DNA of 64,000 bases from Thinopyrum elongatum (Eukaryota; Streptophyta; Magnoliopsida; Poales; Poaceae): contig CM022302.1 in the NCBI GenBank assembly GCA_011799875.1, forward strand, positions 374,126,775-374,190,774. Direction: 5' to 3'. The notes beneath the pieces are model-generated. The model saw nothing but the letters and a program-made list of their open reading frames with translations. It was not told the origin of the DNA and did not search any database. Positions within the stretch are counted from its first letter, which is position 1. Each line of letters opens with the position of its first letter. The translations under genes were made by a program, and so were the position numbers. Positions 35,707-47,994 of this stretch are shown here, one piece after another.

Positions 35707-35753
35707 CATGAGCAACCAAATCTTGAGGACGAGATTTCTTTAAGGGGGGAAGG
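35707..35753 (+). pseudogene. Relic of a chromovirus polyprotein end, then polypurine tract of E
   Basis: Codons from 35707 read HEQPNLEDEIS, followed within a few bases by a purine run (AAGGGGGGAAGG at about 35742-35753) and the 3' LTR at 35756. In Tekay/Del-type elements the polyprotein ends with a similar NLEDE motif right before the tract. The match is short, so the call rests on both motif and position. Confidence 0.55.
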
Positions 35754-35755
35754 TT

Positions 35756-38700
35756 TGTAACACCCTGATTTTTGGCCCTTTCTTTTTCTTTTGATTTTAT
35801 TTGGTTTTTGTTCTGATTTTCTTTTTGGAGCAGTTCTGTGGACTTGAAACCTGGGAGATCATCATTTCTTCTCCTCTCTAGTGGTTCATCATCCTCAAAA
35901 CTTTCCCAAGATCATGTCACTTCATTTCTAGACCAACCCCAAAATTATTTTTCTTGGAATATTCCTTTTTCTATTAAAGGAATAACCCTGTCTGACCTAG
36001 GTTGTGAAGCAACCTATATTTCTATCTTCCACAAAATTCCCAAATAATTCTCATAAATTGTTTGGATCATATATGCCCCAAATATGTCCAAACTTCCCTG
36101 TCCTAGCCCAAAAATAATTCATCAATATTTATTCTTCATTTCTGTCCAGAGTGGACTTCTGTGAAGGAAGTGCCACCTATCTTTCCTTTCTTGCTCCCAA
36201 ACTTTTTGGGCATCATCTCACATATAAATCATTGCATCATGCCAAAATTCAGCTTCATTTGCCTAGTGAACCTTCCTCAACAATTTTCCAAAGTTTCTGT
36301 CAAATGGAAGCCTTGTTGAAGGAAGTACTAGCTATGAGTATCCAAATGAGTTGAAATTTTTTAAGCTCTTTCATGTTCTCATATAATGACCCTCTACAAA
36401 TTTTCAGCCCCATCAAATCAACTATGTGAGCACACCTTCAAATATTTGTTTCTGGCAATATTTTCAGGTTGTGAAGCAAGTATATTTTATATTGCTTCAT
36501 TAATTCTGAGAAATTACCAGATCATGCTCCTACCAATATAACTTATCTCCACCAAATTTGGGATCATTTCAGCAAGCCAATTTCTCTCCAATATTATCCC
36601 AAGTTTCTGGACACAGAGGATATCTGTGAAGGAAGTACCATTTTGGCAAGTCCAAATGGTATGAAATTTTTACAGAATCTTTATATGTCCCAATCATCAG
36701 GCCTTACCAAATATCAGCTCAAGTGGCTATTCTATGTGAGTGCATCATCCAAATCAAGTTTCTGGATCATAATGACAGTTGCAAAGCAACTATATTAATT
36801 TGTGGTCCATTTCTTCTCTAAGTGCACAGGATCATAGTCCTTCCTTACCTAAACATCCCAGACATCAAGTTTAGCTCTTTTCTCTTCTCTGTTGAGCACA
36901 GCAACCTGGTCAAGTTTGATACAGTAAACTTCCAGTGATGCCTCACATCCATATTTGGTTTCTTTTGATTATGCTTCACTTCCCACAGTCTCCTGGATGG
37001 AAGGACAACACACTAGACATAATTTGATAACCCCTCTTGTCCTCTCCTTGCCATGCGAGTCGGTGACCACACGGTTTGGCGCCTGTGCACGCGCTCTGCA
37101 GGTCAAGTCCGCGTCCAGAGCACTGTCCAGCTCTAGTCACTCCGTCTCTCATCACCCTCGCGCGCCTGAGCGTGTCTGGAGGCTTCCTCATGCCATCGCC
37201 GTCGCTCTGGAACCCTCTCCCCTACTGTAGCTCCCTCATCGGCACTAGCTGCCGCGTGCACGTGGGTGCACAGTGGCCGGCAGCCCCTGTTCGCGCCTCA
37301 GCATCTTCCTCCTCGTGCCTGTGGTGTCGCTCTCTGCTCCAGTGCCTCCCCTCTGCCCTCACCCGTCCCCTCCCTCAGCCCGTGACGCTCCCAGCCATCG
37401 CCGGAGCTGGCCCATGCATCCATGGCGGCATCCGGCTCGGCACCTTGCCCCGGGCTATTTAAGCCATTCCTGACCCTCCCGAGATCACCAGCGGCCTCCT
37501 CGCTCTCCACTACCCCTCCCTAGCCACTCACCCGAGCTCCAGGAGCCCTCCCTACTCGCCATTGCCGCCTCGGTCACTGGCGGCCGCCGCCTAAATTCGG
37601 GCAGGCTCGAGCTCCTCCCCGCCTTCTTTCTCCACCAGAAGACCACCCGGCCACCGGCGCATCTCCCCCACCCCTCCGTTCGTTGCCGGATCCACCATAG
37701 CCTCGGCTTCAACTTCGGCTGTCGGTGTTCTAGGATTGGGGGTACCTAGACCAGCCTGCCTGCGGCCCATAGTGTGGCTCCATCGACGGCCTGGTATGGC
37801 CAAGTGGCAAGGCCACCAAGACAAGACCCTCGCGAGGGCCCTCTGGCCTCGTGAGGCAGACGACACCAAGACCTCCAGAGGAGCGGCCTCCCCAGGCTGC
37901 CTCCCGAGGAGCGGAGATTTCTATGCAGGTACCCAGCCTCCCGAGGCTGCGATGACGTGAGCCATGACAACCAAGGCCAGGCGAGCGCAGAGGAGGCAGT
38001 TTCCCTTTCGGAGCTAAGGGAGCAAGGACAGGCATGGGTTCCCGAGGAGCCCTCCAAAGGTTTCCATTCCGGTGCAACGAGACCAAGACCACGAGCTCGG
38101 CAGGATGGATGTCATCGCCGAGCCCACCGCTGCGTCACGACCAGAAGCTTTGCAGGAGAAGACCACCTTCATCAGGATAAGATGTACTACTTGTCCCCTT
38201 TTGAATTGGCCACTGTAGGATCCCTTCCCGCCTAAGTTTTGAGGGAAGAGGACCGAGGCCACTATAAATATAGGTTAGCCACCACCATAGAAGGGGATCG
38301 GATTGGACCAATTCCACCCTCACCTCTCGAGCCCTCACGAGGCCGCTCAAACCACTGTACTAGTTCATCCTCAACCTCCTAGTGAGGCCAATCCACCACA
38401 AAGCAGGAGTAGGGTTTTACACCGCAAGGTGGCCCGAACCTGGGTAAACTGTCGTGTTCATCTTCTTCCGCGCTCGCACGAATCCGACGAGGCTAGGCCA
38501 TAGGGTGGCGAGCTAGAGGCTTGAGGGGTTGAGACCTCCGCACACGCCCCAGAGTTCAAACTTTCTTGGGTCTGCGGAGCCCTGAATCTGACACTGGCCG
38601 ATGGCCTCGTCCGCTGCCCTCCTAGCCACCATCGCTCTGGGTCTCCTCCTCGTCCGTGCATCACCGGGGCGGAGGCGCGGCGTCATCCCGAGCCCGCTGG

Positions 38701-40995
38701 TGGTCTGATCTCCACCAGGGGTGCTCCGAGCCGCCGGGGAACGCCGGCACACGCACCGGCCGAACCTATCTGTTGCACCCCATCGAGGAGGAAGAATAAG
38801 GAGGCAGGCAGGAGAGAGAGAGCTCGGTGGGCCTCGCTTGCAGCCTCTCAACGTTGACTTAAGTCCGGGCCCGCGTGGAGTAAGTGGAAGTGTATTTCCA
38901 AGAATACGCTTTCTTCTCTGAGTAACGTACTTCTCTCTTACTGCGACTGAGAATGCGCTTTCGTGTGCAGAAAATGTATTTTCTGCAAAGGCACGTTCTG
39001 TTTTTCAGTCAGGGGCCAGTTTGTGAAGATTTTCTTTACAGATAGGTCCCTGGCAGTCAAACCTTTATAACTTTTTGCTCACAACTCCGAATCAGGTGAT
39101 TCCAAAGCCAATGTCTTCGTCTCGTCGAGCCCGTTCTGTTGGTACCATTTTCACTATGTTGCCACATATTTAAAATGACCATTATGCCCTTGCCCTTCTT
39201 CAGCCCCCTTTGAGAGAGAAAGTTTTTCGGTGATTCTTTCCGCGAGTTTCTCGCACTTCCACCCAATGGTTCCATCCCTCCCAGGCAAGCCACACCCTCC
39301 ATTTGCATGATTGCAATGCAATACCATGGTTTATTGAATTAAACTTGCTTAAAATGTTGCATTAGTAATGTATGATTTATTCGTGGCATTTCTTGGGGTG
39401 ATGTTTGATCTTGTTATTGCCATGATGATGCTTGGATTTCTAGGACTAATATTTTGCAGATAATGAGGATGACATGTTGCCATTAAATTATTAGTGGCTA
39501 TTATGATTATTTTCATGATAGTATTTGATATTATGCTTTGGAGTATTACTTTGGATATGATGCTATCATGTTGATCTATGGTTAGCTATTTTGCTCTTAC
39601 CATTGGGTTAGTAGCATCATTATTCTTGGATTCATCATGATCTTAGTTGATATGCTACCCTCGGAGTATTATGCTATGACTATGTTATGCTTTGGATCAT
39701 TTGTTGGATATTGCTATAACTTGGATCACAGGTTGATATGGTATAGCAGTATCAGTTATCGCAGATTTACCTTGGGGATAAATTCCGTCATTTCGTTGGT
39801 CAGGTGCCACTGAACCGGGCTTTTCCAGTGCAACCACATTTGCCTCTGTGGGAAGGCCCTAATGCGGTCTATTGTAATGCCTCTCGCTGGTTCCTCCAAC
39901 TAGGGAAGTTTATGTGCACGTGCTATCCTGGCCCGGTAGGTGGCGATAACCTTGTGTGACCGTAGTTTTAGGGCCCTTTTGTCCAAGTTTGGGACCATTT
40001 TTTTTTTCCCACGATGGTGGCCGTTGGGTGTCACGAGGTGACATCGGGGCCACCCAGGACTGATCCCAAAGGGGAGTTGGTCAGAGTGGCTGGGAGAGTG
40101 TCATTGCAGTAGATTGGTTTTGTCGAAACGCCGTTGGTCCACCCGAGTGGGACCATGAGGCCATGGGTTCTGTGATGTGGGTACAGTTTGCTAACCTCTG
40201 TAGAGTGTGTTTAAGCTATCGATAGCCGCGTCCTCGATCATGGGCACATTTTGTACTAGGTCACACTGTTCGATCAACACTCACATGATGGAATGAGTTA
40301 TAGATGACTTGTATGTTGTCATGTGAGAAGTAACAGCTTGGCAGGATGCCGATGATGATGTTGGGATGATCTTGAGGATGATCATTTAGTTTGTGATGTG
40401 ATCATGTGGTGATCGTGAGGAGGCATTGATCACGAGGTGATCGAGGTGATATATTGTTTGGCCGGATAGCCCAGATTGAGATGGTTCTTGAGATGATGGT
40501 TCAGCAGTAATTCTAGTAGTATCATATCATGCTTAGTTATTGCTCCCACATCATAGTAGTTGTTAATAACTTGACCTGTTAATGCTATGTTATTGTCTTG
40601 CCTTGATGCTTATGGTTGTTGTGAGCTTGCAAGTACATTCAATGTACTAACCTGGCTTGTCATGCCAGATTGCAGGTGATGCCGTGATTGATTCCTTGTC
40701 GAGGTTACCGCGCGTGTGAGCTAGATCATCTCCCAGCTAGAGTCCCTGCGGAGTGGAGTTCACCACTATCGTCATTGTTCCGCTGCTACGAGTTGTTCTG
40801 CTGCTAGCATAGAGCTACCTTAGCAGGCATAGTGTCGCCGTGCTCATGTGATCCTTTGTAACATCAGACCTTTGTACCATTACCCTTTGTAATAAGAGCT
40901 GATTTGTTCTATGTCAAGCAGTGCCGTTTTCCAGAAGACTTGATCTCTGGGCTGGAATACAGGGTGTTCCGGTTTCTCTGAGCCGGGGTGCCACA
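35756..40995 (+). repeat. 3' LTR of element E, with solo LTR F inside
   Basis: The LTR matches the 5' LTR, including paired short frames (for example 35838-36047 with 28370-28579). Removing F and its target copy leaves about 4.36 kb against 4.33 kb in the 5' LTR. A small extra segment near 40418-40432 is absent from the other copy. Confidence 0.93.
37720..38593 (+). mobile_element. Element F: solo LTR (Tat-like) in the 3' LTR of E
   Basis: This 874-bp insert begins TGTCGGTGTT and ends AATCTGACA, and is absent from the 5' LTR of E (near 30250). A TATA box ACTATAAATATAG is at 38261-38273. The downstream part (GGGTTTTACACCGCAAGG, CCCGAACCTGGGTAAA) looks like an R-U5 region. There is no internal region, so it is a recombined solo LTR. 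The flanks TCGGC (left) and CTGGC (right) fit a decayed 5-bp duplication. Its start resembles the truncated 3' LTR of A at 56067-56265. Frames on both strands here are not genes. Confidence 0.8.
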
Positions 40996-41000
40996 ACGTG

Positions 41001-42171
41001 CGATGAAGAATCACTCCAAAGTTTCTATCTAGCGGAGAACATAAGAAGAAATTGTTTGTAGGGTACGAAACCACCTCAAAGCTATTCTTTCCACTCAATC
41101 TATCCTAGAGTTCGTACTAAAATAACACCAAACTATTCTTTCCGATCGATCTGACCAAGAGTTCGTACTAAAATAACACCATATGATACACATCAACCAA
41201 CAGTAATGTCACCTAGATACTCCATTGTCACCGCGAGTATCCGTGAGTTGATTTTACGATATGCATCAAACAACTTTAGATTCATAATACTCAATCCAAC
41301 ACAAAGAACCTCAAAGAGTGCCCCAAAATTTCTACCGGAGAAACAAAGACGAGAACGTGCATCAACCCCTATGCATAGATTACCCCAATGTCACCTCGGG
41401 AGTCCACGAGTTGAGTGCCAAGACATAGATCAAGTGCTCTCAAATCCAACAAAGTATGCAATCCGATAAAAACAAAATCTCAAAGGGAACACTCAATTCA
41501 TCACAACAAGATAGAGAGGGGGAAACACCATATGATCCAATTATATTAAGAAAGCCCGCAATACATCAAGATCGTGACATCTCAAGAACACGAGAGAGAG
41601 AGATTAAACACATATATAGCTACTAGTACAAACCCTCAGCCCCGAGGGTGCACTACTCTCTCCTCATCATGGTGGCCGCCGGGATGATGAAGATGGCCGC
41701 CGGTGATGATTTCCCCCTCCAACAGGGTGCCAGAACAGGGTCTAGATTGGTTTTTCGTGACTACAGAGGCTTGCGGTGGCGGAACTTCTGATATAGGGTA
41801 ATTTCTGGGGGTTTCTGTATTTATAGGATTTTTTGGCATTGGTTACACGCTAAGATGGTCCTCGAGGTGAGCACAACCCATCGGGGCAAGCCAGGCCCCT
41901 CTGGCGTGCCGTGGTGGGTTGTGCCCTCCTCTTGGCTCTTCTGGCCCTCCCACGAAGCTTTAGGGGTCTCTTTTGTTCAACAAAAATCGTCAAAAAGTTT
42001 CAGCTCATTTGGAGAACATTCATTTCTGCACAAAAAACAACACCACGGTAGTTCTGCTGAAAACAGCGTCAGTCCGGGTTAGTTCCATGCAAATCATACC
42101 AAAACCATATAAAATTGTTGTAAACATGGCATGAATACTTCATAAATTATAGATACGTTGGAGACGTATCA
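41001..42171 (-). repeat. 5' LTR of D, outer part
   Basis: This is the U3-side part of the split LTR, matching 21498-22674. It ends at CGTATCA (minus-strand TGATACG), followed by the GACAT duplication at 42172-42176. Confidence 0.93.
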
Positions 42172-42176
42172 GACAT

Positions 42177-43015
42177 CATAGTCAAGACTCGCGAGGCCAG
42201 TTCACTCATCGCGTACCTGGAGGAAACATTCGCCAACCTGCACAAGATCAACCTCAAGGTCAACCCCGCCGAGTGTGTCTTTGGAGTCCCTTCAGGCAAG
42301 CTGCTTGGCTTCCTGGTCTCCCACCGTGGTATTGAGGAAAACCCTGAGAAGATCAAGGCCATCAAGGAGATGCGCCACCCTGGAACCTCAAGGAGATGTG
42401 GTGCTTGGCGGAATGTATGGCGTCACTTGGGCGGTTCATATCCAAGTTCGGCGAGAAGGCCATGCCGTTCTTCAAGCTCTTGAAGAAGTTGGGCCCCTTC
42501 AGGTGGACTCCTAAAGCTGATGCGGCCTTCGAGGGCCTCAAGAAGTACCTCACGAGCCCTTCCATCATGGTCGCCCCACGCCCTTGCGAGCCTCTGCTCC
42601 TGTACTTGGTGGCCACCCCCAGACGGTCAGCGCGGCCCTGGTTGCGGAGCGGGAAGAGCAAGCCCGCGCCAAGAAAAAGACTGCAGTGCATGCGCCTAAC
42701 GAGGCCTCGCCCGAGCCTATCGAGGCCACTCTGGCCCTTGCCAAGGGCCCCCTCCGGAGACCCCTCCCAAGGCCCCTCCTCCGGAGGCCCCTGAAGAGCA
42801 GCCTCGCGAGCCTCCCGAGCTCTCCGCCAAGGATCTTGTAGCAACACGCCTCGTCGAGTACCCCGTATACTTCGTCAGCACGGTACTACGTGACGCCCAT
42901 GAGCGCTACCCCATGCAGCAGAAGCATCTCCTCTCCCTCCTCCTTGCCTCAAGGAAGATGCGCCACTACTTCCAGGGTCATCCCGTCAAGGTGATCATGT
43001 CTTATCCACTGGATT
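42177..43015 (+). pseudogene. RT end and first RNase H region of element A
   Basis: RT thumb and connection segments are readable: KINLKVNPAECVFGVPSGK, LGFLVSHRGIEENPEKI, then after a frameshift near 42390 LAECMASLGRFISKFGEK and PFRWTPKADAAFEGLKKYL. The first RNase H is decayed: another frameshift near 42600, a Pro- and Ala-rich insertion-like stretch with repeated CCTCCGGAGRCCCCT units (about 42740-42800), then YFVSTVLRDAHERYP and a stop at 43017. It is non-functional. Confidence 0.85.
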
Positions 43016-43017
43016 AA

Positions 43018-43645
43018 GTACTGCGCAGTCCCAACGCCGCCGGCCGCGTTGTCGAGTGGAACATCGAGTTGCAGCCCTTCAAGCTGGAGTTGCACACCAC
43101 AAGGACAATCAAGGACGCGGCCATGGCAGACTTCGCGGCGGAATGGATGAATCCACACCAGGAGGAGCCTCATGAGGAAGCGTCCACGCTACCCGGAGAT
43201 GGCGCTCCTGTAGGCTGGACCCTGCACTTCGACGATACTTTCTCACGGCAGGGCGCGGGGCCTGGCGTGATGCTCACCTCGCCCACAAGGGGCAAGTTGT
43301 ACTATGCTGTGCAGCTCTGCTTCAAGCCCAGCGACAAGGTCTCCAACAACATCGCTGAGTATGAGGGCCTCATCGCCGGCCTCAAGGATGCCCATGCCCT
43401 TGGCATCAAGCGCATCACCATCAAGGGAGACTCGCAGCTCCTCGTCAACTTCTCCAACAAGAGTTACAAGCCAAAGGATGAGCACATGTCCGCCTACCTG
43501 GAGGAGGTGCGCAAGCTCGAGACCACTTCCTTGGCATGGAGCTCCAGCACATCCCTCGGGCCGACAACAAGGAAGCGGACGACATCGCTAAGCGGGCTTC
43601 CCGTCGCGAGCCTCAAGCTCCAGGCGTCTTCGAGGAGCACCTCCT
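43018..43645 (+). pseudogene. Archaeal-type second RNase H of element A
   Basis: After a short linker the frame carries a second RNase H domain, the mark of the Tat lineage. Catalytic acidic residues are visible in WTLHFDDTFSRQGAG (about 43217), NNIAEYEGLIAGLKD and IKGDSQLLVNF. The Asp in HFDD sits where the family normally has HFDG or HFDGA. A frameshift near 43520 moves the last part (LQHIPRADNKEADDIAKRAS) to another frame. The domain is close to intact apart from that shift. Confidence 0.88.
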
Positions 43646-45020
43646 GAGGCCATCAGCAGCACCTCCCGAGACCGCCGTTGTGAGGCCTCATGAAGAACAC
43701 CCACCCGCACCCACCTCAGGCGCACCAGACTGCGGCCCATCTTCAGGCGCTTGCCAGCTGATGGCGCTCGAGCCACAGATTGAAAGCTGGGCAACGAAGA
43801 TCAAGGCCTACTTGGAGAGCGGTGCCCTCCCTGAGCACGACACAGCAGCGGAGCGTGTAGCGCTCCAGGCTGGGACCTACTGCTTGAAGGATGATGACCT
43901 CTACTGCCAGTGCCCTAATGGAGTTGCACTACGTTGCATCCCAGCAGAGCAGGGGCGCAAGCTACTTGCTGACATATACGGAGGCGACTGCGGCCACCAC
44001 TCTTCCTCGTGTACACTCGCCGGCAAGGTCTTTTGCAGCGGTTTCTACTAGCCCACTGTGCTTCGTGATGCTGAGGAGCTGGTCCAGTCCTGTGAAGCCT
44101 GCCGGTTCCACACCAAGCAGATCCACCAGGCGGCGCGAGGGCTCCAAACCATCCCCCTCTCATGGCCCTTTGCAGTCTGGGGGCTGGACATCCTAGGCCC
44201 CTTCCCTTGCGCTACCGGCGGCTACTATTTGCTCTACGTCTCCATCGACAAGTTCACCAAAGTGGAAGTGGAGCCTGTTCGCACCATCCCGGCAGGCTCA
44301 GCTGTCAAGTTCATCAAGGGCCTCGTCTGCCGCTTTGGCGTCCCCAACCGCATGATCACTTACAATGGCTCGCAGTTCACCAGCGGCCTCTTCAAGTCAT
44401 ATTGCGCCAGCATTGGCACGCAGATCTGCTAGGCCTCCATGAAGCACCCAAGGAGCATTGGCCAGGCCAAGCGTGCTAATGCTGAGGTCCTCAAGGGCCT
44501 CAAGACAAGGAGTTTCAGGGAAAATCTCATGGCCTGCGGCAAGGGCTGGCTCAACGAGCTCCCTTCCATGTTGTGGTCAATCCGCACGATCGCCACCAAG
44601 CCTACTAGTGAAACACCCTTCTTGCTCGTCTACGGGGCTGAAACGGTCCTTCCCACCAAGCTCAAGCACGGGTCCCCGTGCATCCCTGCCTTTGATGAGG
44701 CTCGGCAGGATGGCCGGCGGGAAGCTGATCTGCTCCTTCTCGAGGAGCCACGCTGCCAGGCTGCCATTCGAGCAACACGATATTAGCAGGCGCTGCGTCG
44801 CTATCACAACCGCAACATATGCCCCCGTACGCTTGAAGTTGGCGATCTTGTCCTACGACGGATCCTCTCCGCAGAAGGACTCCACAAGCTCTCGCCCATG
44901 TGGGAAGGCCCCTTCAGGGTGGTGCAAGTTTCCCGGCCTGGCGTGGCGTCTCAAAACGGAGAGGGTGTTCTGGTACAAAACATATGGAACATCCAACACC
45001 TCCACAAGTTCTATCTGTGA
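43646..45020 (+). pseudogene. Integrase of element A, two catalytic residues lost
   Basis: The zinc-binding region is recognisable (CGHHSSSC, then CEACRFHTKQ) but has a stop at 44049. In the core the first Asp is present in WGLDILGPF. The second, expected in TDNG, is Tyr (ITYNGSQF, about 44356-44379). The Glu expected in QVERAN is Lys (QAKRANAE, about 44461-44484). Stops and frameshifts occur at about 44430 and 44786. C-terminal segments (LEVGDLVLRR, LSPMWEGPFRV) remain out of frame. The copy is dead by catalytic residues as well as by stops. Confidence 0.9.
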
Positions 45021-45909
45021 CCTCATGAATACGAGCGAAGTGGAGCTGTACACGCTACAGAGCCTCCTCTACATTGCTGCTGGCTGCAAGAGCTCCCGCC
45101 CACACCGAGTGGAAGCCCCATGCGCAGTCATGGCGGAACGACTTACCTGAGGGGCCGCCTGGCCATCACATCCTCAAGCTGCCTGTGCGCGTCACGACAG
45201 CATGTATCTTCCATTATGTAATGATCTTTTCATGCATCAGTAAAACTTCATTTTCGAAGTGTCGTGAGTGCTTGTCATGAAGTACCCTCAGGAGCAATGC
45301 GCGCTCGCGCTCTTTTTTTTTGCGTATCACGCGAGCGGGGGCTGGATACGGCGCATCTGCTTGGGTCTGACCCATCATCGCCACTAAACCCAAGTGACTG
45401 AGCTCTGGCTCACGGGCCCGCTCCCGTGCACGTCACCTCACCAAGGTCCTTGTTACTTGTCTCCTCGCGTGATACCCACAAGCAACTTCAGGAGTGCACA
45501 CCCTTTCATTACTTGTGGAACTTGGTGGCAATCTTACTAGTACTGGGCACAAGAAGCCTCATCGGCACCCCTCCTCAGGTGACCCCGCGAGCCCTGCCTC
45601 ATGAGGTGTACGTCGCACCACTACCACCAAGTTCTACGAGGGCCTTGTAGGTGGATGCCCATCGCGAGGCGTAACCCACAGGCGGCAGCACGACAAACCG
45701 CATACTCCTAAAGAGCTAAGTCGAAACGCTTCGCGAGCCCTCTCTTAGCGCTTTTGGTGTTTTCACCCCCGTGACTTTGCGAGCGCCAACTTTCTCCCTT
45801 CCCACGCATGCTGCTTGCGTGTTAAAGGGGGGCTTCACGAGCATCACGCCTCGGGAGCCCTTACCACCCCGCGGAGCCCTGTGCCCTCTGGCCTTGCTAG
45901 GCACACGTC
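45021..45909 (+). other. Spacer of A between integrase and antisense gene
   Basis: No gene is supported. The region is GC-rich with a poly-T run near 45313-45321. Both the sense polyprotein and the antisense gene converge on it, so transcription end signals would be expected here; I cannot identify one. Confidence 0.5.
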
Positions 45910-47994
45910 CTAGCATACCAGCGACGGCTGCAGTACGCTCGGGGGCTGGGTCCTGGCGACGCAGAGCACCAAAGCTAGAAAAGGAAAGAGAAACATGCCT
46001 TGCAAGGAATCGAACATGGAAGGAAAGCACCGCGAGAGAACAAAAACAATAGTAGTACTCAGCTTAAAGCAAAAGTGCCAGCAAATGTCTTCATACCCCC
46101 ACGGGGCTGCTCCTGCTCTATTACAAGAAATAAAAGTTAAAGGCTCAAACAGACGAGACATCATTGGGGCTGCGAAGCCAGCAACACCCTTGCCCTCGCC
46201 AGGCTCCTCCCCAACGGGCACGAACCGCTCGACCAGGTTCGCCACGTGCTCCTCCACGTCCCTCGCGAGACCGTCTCGAAGCTCCTCCGGAATGGGGTGC
46301 AACACCCTCCCAAAGTCGAAATCGGCGTCGACTCGTAGCAGGTTGCAGAAGACACGGGTCAACTCCTAGCGCAGGAGATCGCGGCACTCCCCGTCTAGGA
46401 TCTCGTTCCACCGGGCGGCGCCGGCCTCCAGCCGACCCACGAGCTTTGTCAACAAGTCGATGTAGCTAGCGTCGTCGGTCTCCGAAGGATCTGCACCCCC
46501 CTCATCAGCAAAGGTGGCCACGACTTTATGGGCACGTGTCATGAGCTCTCGGAACATCTTGGAACGCTGATGTTGCTCCCCACGCTTCCGGGCGGCCTTG
46601 TCCTGGGCCTTCTGCACCATGTTGCTAATGTCGCCAACCTAGTCTCGAAGGTCCTCCAGCTCGCGGTGGGTCGAAGCCTGGAGCTCCACCGTGCTCTGCT
46701 TCTCAGCCTTCAACACGCCAAGCTGCCGCTTAAAGCTGTCAATTTTCGCCTCAAGCTCGCCGCGCTTCTTCGTGAAGCGATCCTCCTGCTTCAGGTTCAT
46801 GGAGTGGGTGGCTGCGAGCACCTTGGTCTTCCGCTTGACCTCCTCCTGGGGATTTCGGTCGGCCACCTCCTTGTATTTTGTCTCCCTCTCCTTGAGCAGG
46901 GTGTTGGCCTTCGCTATGTGGTCATCGCGGGAGGCCTCGACGGCCGCCACGGCGCGCTCCAGGTTCTCCAGGCGCTCGCACTCCTTCTGTTGCTCGAAGG
47001 TCGTCAGCGTGAGTTCACGCTCCCGGACTGCCACCATGCTCTCGCACCTGGAGAGTGCCTCCTCTCGAGGGGCGAGCCGGGCCTCGCGAGCCACGGCGTG
47101 CTCCATGAAGGCCTTCTCCATGGCCTCCGCATCAGCAAGCCATCAGGTGGCCTCGTCCGCATCTTGGATCACCCCATCAAGGAGCTCCTTGGCCTTCTAG
47201 GTGGCCTCCTCATGCTTCTCCTGTGTGGCCTACTCGCGTTGGTGCCCCAGCTTGACGGCCACACTCAGTTGCCGCCAACCCTCCGCAAGGCACGCCAGCT
47301 CCTGTCGGAGGTTAACCTCCTCAGCCATGTGGTCGGCCATGAGGTTGGTGAGGGCCGACCTGGCATGGCACAGAGTCCCGCGCCGTAGTAGAGTGCTGGG
47401 CCTATGAGCGCCAAGGCGCAGTGTGCGTCTGTCCCTTCTTCCTCCTCTGTTCCCGCCGGCTGTGAGGGCCCGGGAGCTGTAATCCCTCCCAGCCCAGCGA
47501 GGTCCCCGCCCACGGGGGCCTTCTCCCTCGCCGAGGGCTGGAGGTTACCCTCGGCCCAAGCCTCTGCCTCCGCACGCAGCACCTCCGCGCGAGTGGGGCT
47601 TGGCGTGACCATCTTCGGCTCTTGTCGCGTCGGCGAGCACTCGGGGTTCATTGAGACCGTTCTGTCGGCACCCACCACCCTGGTTGGCGCAGGATTTTCC
47701 AATGGGCATGGCCTTGTGGTGTTCCCTGGGGCACCGTCCTCCCCTACGCCGGGCACTTTCAGTGCCATCTCCTCCGTGAGAGCCTCCTCCGGGGGCCCGT
47801 CTGCCTCCGTGGACGGGGGTGCTTCCTCGCGTAGCTGGGGAGACATTATGCGCCCGCCCTCACCATCCACCCCACGCCTCTCCAGGCAAGGCGAGCGCAC
47901 CTACGACTCTTCATTCCGCACCTCCGGCAGGGGCGCGGTCGTCTTCGTGGCCCCTTCTGCCCCGAGGGCCGTATTCTTCTTCGACGGAGGGCCC
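45910..47994 (-). pseudogene. Antisense gene of A, downstream exon (coiled-coil part)
   Basis: Read on the minus strand from 47994, the frame gives GPPSKKNTALGAEG, a stop near 47903, a Pro/Glu/Ala-rich linker, a frameshift near 47370, then a long charged coiled coil (47300-46640; NLERAVAAVEASRDD, KRGELEAKIDSFKRQLG). It ends in helical segments (KMFRELMTRAHKVVATFADE, RVFCNLLRVDADFDFGRVL). TAG stops near 46636 and 46364 interrupt one phase. Similar long antisense ORFs lie between integrase and the 3' LTR in other Tat-type elements; function is unknown. The true end may be near 46130 or at 45910. Confidence 0.75.

Larger units (their letters stand above)
28288..40995 (+). mobile_element. Element E: large retrotransposon derivative (LARD-like) inside D
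   Basis: E has 4.3 kb LTRs (28288-32615; 35756-40995 including solo LTR F), an initiator-Met primer site and a 3.1 kb internal region with no polyprotein. The LTRs start TGTAACACCCTGATTTTT and end GGGGTGCCACA, with CCATA in the left copy. A 5-bp duplication (AAGTG/ACGTG) and the empty site in the other D LTR confirm the boundaries. The internal 3' end encodes HEQPNLEDEIS, which resembles the C-terminus of chromovirus (Tekay/Del-type) polyproteins and points to an autonomous ancestor of that lineage. Confidence 0.92.
21058..42171 (-). mobile_element. Element D: non-autonomous Athila-like element, interrupted by E
   Basis: D reads on the minus strand. Its two LTRs are 21058-22674 (3') and 27848-28287 joined to 41001-42171 (5'), 1617 and 1611 bp. 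The LTR start on the minus strand is TGATACGTCTCCAACG and the end is GACATCA. It is flanked by a perfect GACAT duplication. A tRNA-Asp primer site, a polypurine tract and a zinc-knuckle ORF lie between the LTRs, but there is no RT or integrase. The LTR start, primer type and tract match C and G, so mobilisation by an Athila-type partner is likely. Sabrina-like elements of Triticeae have a similar plan; I cannot confirm the family. Confidence 0.92.

Noticed and set aside
37736..38851. Frames up to 120 codons on both strands within and beside F
   Set aside because: They cross the F/E junction or lie in LTR sequence with no domain; the region is a solo LTR inserted in another LTR.
46528..47388. 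286-codon plus-strand frame opposite the antisense gene
   Set aside because: Leu-rich peptide typical of the strand opposite a GC-rich coiled-coil coding sequence; the minus strand shows clear heptad-like coding.
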